Source: Actinomycetota bacterium (GTDB taxonomy: Bacteria > Actinomycetota > Actinomycetes > S36-B12). Taken from it: a stretch of 5,403 nt of DNA. The stretch spans positions 1 to 5,403 of the forward strand of contig WLND01000145.1 of assembly GCA_009726075.1 (NCBI GenBank), read 5' to 3'. A program made the position numbers and the translations under genes. Below, one piece after another: positions 1-5,403 of the stretch (position 1 is the first letter of the stretch; the number at the start of each line of letters is the position of its first letter). The notes under the pieces are model-generated. The model was not told the origin of the DNA, searched no databases, and saw only the letters and a program-made list of their open reading frames with translations.

Positions 1-954
1 CACTGCATCGCCCTGCTCGACAAGCCAGCCGGCGCCCTTGGAGAGCAGCTCGATCGCATGGGGGAAGCGAGTGGAGATGATCGGCTTCCCGGCGACCACT
101 GCCTCGGTGAGCACGCCGGAGGTCACTTGATCCTTCGAGTCGTATGGGAGGAGCACGATATCGGCCTTCTGGATGAGGCCGTGCAGCAGTTTCTGGTCTA
201 GGTAGTCGTTCACGAAGTGCACTCGCGACTGCACCCCCAGGCGTTCGGCCAATGACACCAGTCGGGTTCGGTATCGCTCGCCCTCCGTCTCGAGAACCTT
301 GGGATGGGTCTGCCCAGCGACGAGGTACTTGAGTTCGGGGTTTGCCTCGGCCAGCATGGCGATGGCTTCAATGCCCCACTCGATCCCCTTCCCCTCGCTG
401 AGCAGCCCCCAGGTCAGGACGGTCGACGCGCGCTTGCCGTCCTGGCTGCCCCTCGCTGCTCGAAGGTCCGCAGCGCCGTGGGGTATGACATGAACCTTCT
501 GGCGATTCACGTCGTATCCGCGCAAGAGGTTTCGACGTCCCGTCTCGGTCATGGTGACCAGTGCGTCAGCACGATCGATGATGCGCTGCAGCACATATCT
601 CTGATGAAGCCTTGGTGCCGCCAATACCGTATGCAGGACGACAATCACCGGCACCTTGATACCGGACATGAGATTGAGGACGTCATCCCCGTCGGGCCCG
701 CCGAAGATCCCATATTCGTGCTGAATAATCACCGTGTCATAGGTGTTGAGCACCTTGAGCGTGTCGCGCAGCCCCTGCCCCGTCACGTGCTGATGCACGA
801 CAGGTCGGCCCGGATTCGGCTCGTGCTCTGGTGAGAGTCGAACCACATCGCTCTCGATCCCGCACTCGCGCATTCCCTGCCCCAGCGATCGGGTGAAGGT
901 GGCAAGGCCGCATTGCGTCGGCGGGTAGGTACTGACCATGGCGATGTTCAACAC
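1..954 (-). CDS. GT4-type (GT-B fold) glycosyltransferase, 3' end outside the window
   Basis: This is a predicted cytoplasmic or membrane-associated sugar transferase that moves a sugar from a nucleotide-activated donor to an unknown acceptor. The frame is open from a GTG at 954 to the left edge, giving 318 residues without a stop; the C-terminus is missing. The N-terminus reads MLNIAMVSTYPPTQCGLATF, the first beta strand and glycine loop typical of GT4 enzymes. Further family marks are HEYGIFGG (79-86), VIPHG (156-160), the second-domain opening TWGLLSEGKGIE (181-192), YLVAG (210-214) and the donor-site segment SGVLTEAVVAGKPIIST (279-295). In the usual E-x7-E motif the second Glu is E284, but the first position is Gln (Q276). 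The GTG start is chosen because AGGAGG lies 8 bases upstream and the conserved strand follows directly; an in-frame ATG at 939 would cut into it. No signal peptide or membrane segment is seen. The gene is divergent from nifJ. The fold is secure; the substrate, and hence the pathway (cell-surface glycan or glycolipid), cannot be read. Confidence 0.9.
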   Translation of the reverse strand, partial: MLNIAMVSTYPPTQCGLATFTRSLGQGMRECGIESDVVRLSPEHEPNPGRPVVHQHVTGQGLRDTLKVLNTYDTVIIQHEYGIFGGPDGDDVLNLMSGIKVPVIVVLHTVLAAPRLHQRYVLQRIIDRADALVTMTETGRRNLLRGYDVNRQKVHVIPHGAADLRAARGSQDGKRASTVLTWGLLSEGKGIEWGIEAIAMLAEANPELKYLVAGQTHPKVLETEGERYRTRLVSLAERLGVQSRVHFVNDYLDQKLLHGLIQKADIVLLPYDSKDQVTSGVLTEAVVAGKPIISTRFPHAIELLSKGAGWLVEQGDAV

Positions 955-962
955 GACGGAAG

Positions 963-968
963 CCTCCT
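963..968 (-). promoter_or_regulatory. Ribosome binding site of the glycosyltransferase gene
   Basis: On the minus strand the sequence reads AGGAGG, a perfect Shine-Dalgarno core, followed by 8 bases and then the GTG at 954. This spacing favours GTG 954 over the in-frame TTG at 951 (11 bases away) and the ATG at 939 (23 bases away). Confidence 0.75.
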
Positions 969-991
969 GGTTCACGCGGGCACGGACTCAT

Positions 992-1020
992 TTGCTCGAG
1001 ACCTGACCGTGACAGAGCAA
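992..1020. repeat. Inverted repeat TTGCTC/GAGCAA with 17-base spacer
   Basis: TTGCTC at 992-997 is matched by its exact reverse complement GAGCAA at 1015-1020. The repeat lies in the presumed 5' leader or promoter of the glycosyltransferase gene, 38 bases upstream of its GTG. It could be a regulator half-site pair or a leader hairpin. A six-base match of this kind can also arise by chance. Confidence 0.25.
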
Positions 1021-1087
1021 CCTCGCTGCCACATGGAGTAAGGCTCACGATTGGCTCACTTCGTTGCACTGCCGTTCGACGCGAGGA

Positions 1088-1107
1088 TCGGCTCGCTGGA
1101 TAGCCGA
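1088..1107. repeat. Inverted repeat TCGGCT/AGCCGA with 8-base spacer
   Basis: TCGGCT at 1088-1093 pairs with AGCCGA at 1102-1107 around an 8-base loop. It sits 40 bases upstream of the chosen nifJ start, where an operator or a 5' leader hairpin could act. There is no T-tract, so it is not an intrinsic terminator. Chance occurrence is possible. Confidence 0.25.
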
Positions 1108-1147
1108 GGTCGAAGGTCCCTACCGGACGGGGGTCCAAACTCCTAGC

Positions 1148-4707
<3,560 letters not shown>

Positions 4708-4711
<4 letters not shown>

Positions 4712-5403
4712 CGGACCTCACCACCGCATACCTCGGCCTGACGCTCCGCACTCCACTCGTCGCTTCCCCGTCGCCGCTGACCGGGAACGTGAACGACCTG
4801 CTCCTGCTCGAGGCCGCCGGAGTCGGCGCCGTCGTCCTGCCAAGCCTTTTCGAGGAGGACGTCGAATCGGAGGAGATGACCTTCCATGATCGCTTCGAGG
4901 AGAGCTCTGGGCGCCACGCCGAGGCACAGGACTACTTCCCTGATCTCGTACTCGGCCACCTCGGCCTAGATCGGCACGTGCGGCTGGTGCAGGAGGCCAC
5001 GTCCAGGCTGTCGATCCCGGTGGTCGCAAGCGTGAACGGACGGACCGCCGGCGGATGGGTCCGCTACGCGCGCCTGCTCGAAGACGCGGGTGCATCCGCG
5101 ATCGAACTCAATATGTACGACCTCGCCGTCGATCCCAACGTCACGTCGGACGAGGTCGAATCCGGGTACCTGCAATTGGTGAGCGCGGTCCGCGCGGAGG
5201 TGAAGGTACCACTGGCCGTGAAACTCTCCCCGTACTTCTCTTCACTGGCGAACTTCGCCCAACGCGTGGTCGGTGCCGGTGCCGACGGTCTCGTCCTCTT
5301 CAACCGCTTCTACCAGCCCGACCTCGATCTCGACACCCTGGACGTGACGCCCACACTCGACCTGTCGCACGCGGGCGAGGCGCGACTTCCCTTGCGCTGG
5401 ATA
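4708..5403 (+). CDS. Dihydroorotate dehydrogenase-like flavoprotein, 3' end outside the window
   Basis: This is a predicted cytoplasmic FMN-binding TIM-barrel protein of the dihydroorotate dehydrogenase family; the true reaction is unknown. The 232 residues visible run to the right edge, about two thirds of the roughly 330 residues I expect for this group. Family marks are YLGLTLRTPLVASPSPLTG (8-26), IPVVASVNG (103-111), AIELNMYDLAVDP (131-143), LAVKLSPYF (169-177, with the flavin-contacting Lys at 172), GADGLVLFNRF (191-201) and RLPLRWI (226-232). True class 1 enzymes have ELN followed by Ser-Cys-Pro-Asn, where Cys is the catalytic base. Here ELN is followed by M-Y-D-L-A, so that base is missing. 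The ATG overlaps the nifJ stop as ATGA, and GGAG at 4697-4700 lies 7 bases before it, so the two genes are almost certainly one operon. From memory, related proteins are often annotated beside nifJ in other bacteria; a role with PFOR in redox transfer or maturation is inference. Confidence 0.88.

Larger units (their letters stand above)
955..1147. other. Divergent intergenic region between the glycosyltransferase gene and nifJ
   Basis: These 193 bases separate two divergently oriented start codons and should hold the promoters of both. No good -35/-10 pair was found by eye on either strand. Two short inverted repeats lie here (992-1020 and 1088-1107). The nifJ frame stays open through the right part of the region up to a TTG at 1064, but the extra residues resemble no PFOR N-terminus. 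The region is therefore treated as non-coding. Confidence 0.6.

Noticed and set aside
304..834. A 176-codon open frame on the plus strand
   Set aside because: It is antisense to the glycosyltransferase coding sequence, which carries the GT4 motifs, and its own translation matches nothing known.
1075..1104. Possible nifJ promoter TTCGAC (1075-1080) with GATAGC (1099-1104)
   Set aside because: The -10 box matches the consensus at only three of six positions and the spacing is 18 bases. A match this poor is expected by chance in a region of this size.

Overview
The window is GC-rich, with codon third positions dominated by G and C. It holds two partial genes and one complete gene. Their style (GTG starts, strong G/C third-position bias, and the wording of the protein motifs) suggests a high-GC bacterium, most likely an actinobacterium able to live without oxygen or at low oxygen. 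That taxonomic call is inference; nothing in the window, such as an rRNA, fixes it.

Layout. Positions 954 down to 1 on the minus strand hold the first 318 codons of a GT4-type (GT-B fold) glycosyltransferase, whose 3' end lies beyond the left edge. A 193-base divergent intergenic region (955-1147) follows. Positions 1148-4711 on the plus strand encode a complete single-chain pyruvate:ferredoxin/flavodoxin oxidoreductase (NifJ/PFOR). All the cysteines for three [4Fe-4S] clusters and the thiamine diphosphate and pyruvate residues are in place. Its stop codon overlaps the ATG of the next gene (ATGA, 4708-4711). That gene, a dihydroorotate dehydrogenase-like flavoprotein, runs off the right edge after 232 codons.

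How the genes fit together. PFOR oxidatively decarboxylates pyruvate to acetyl-CoA and CO2 and passes electrons to ferredoxin or flavodoxin. The downstream gene is translationally coupled to it and keeps the FMN-type TIM-barrel signatures of the dihydroorotate dehydrogenase family. It lacks the Ser-Cys-Pro-Asn loop that carries the catalytic base in true class 1 enzymes. It is therefore probably not a pyrimidine enzyme, but an uncharacterised partner of PFOR. This conserved-looking pair is the most interesting item in the window. The glycosyltransferase is transcribed away from the pair and shows no evident functional link to it.

No tRNA, rRNA, CRISPR array, insertion sequence, phage gene or convincing terminator was seen.
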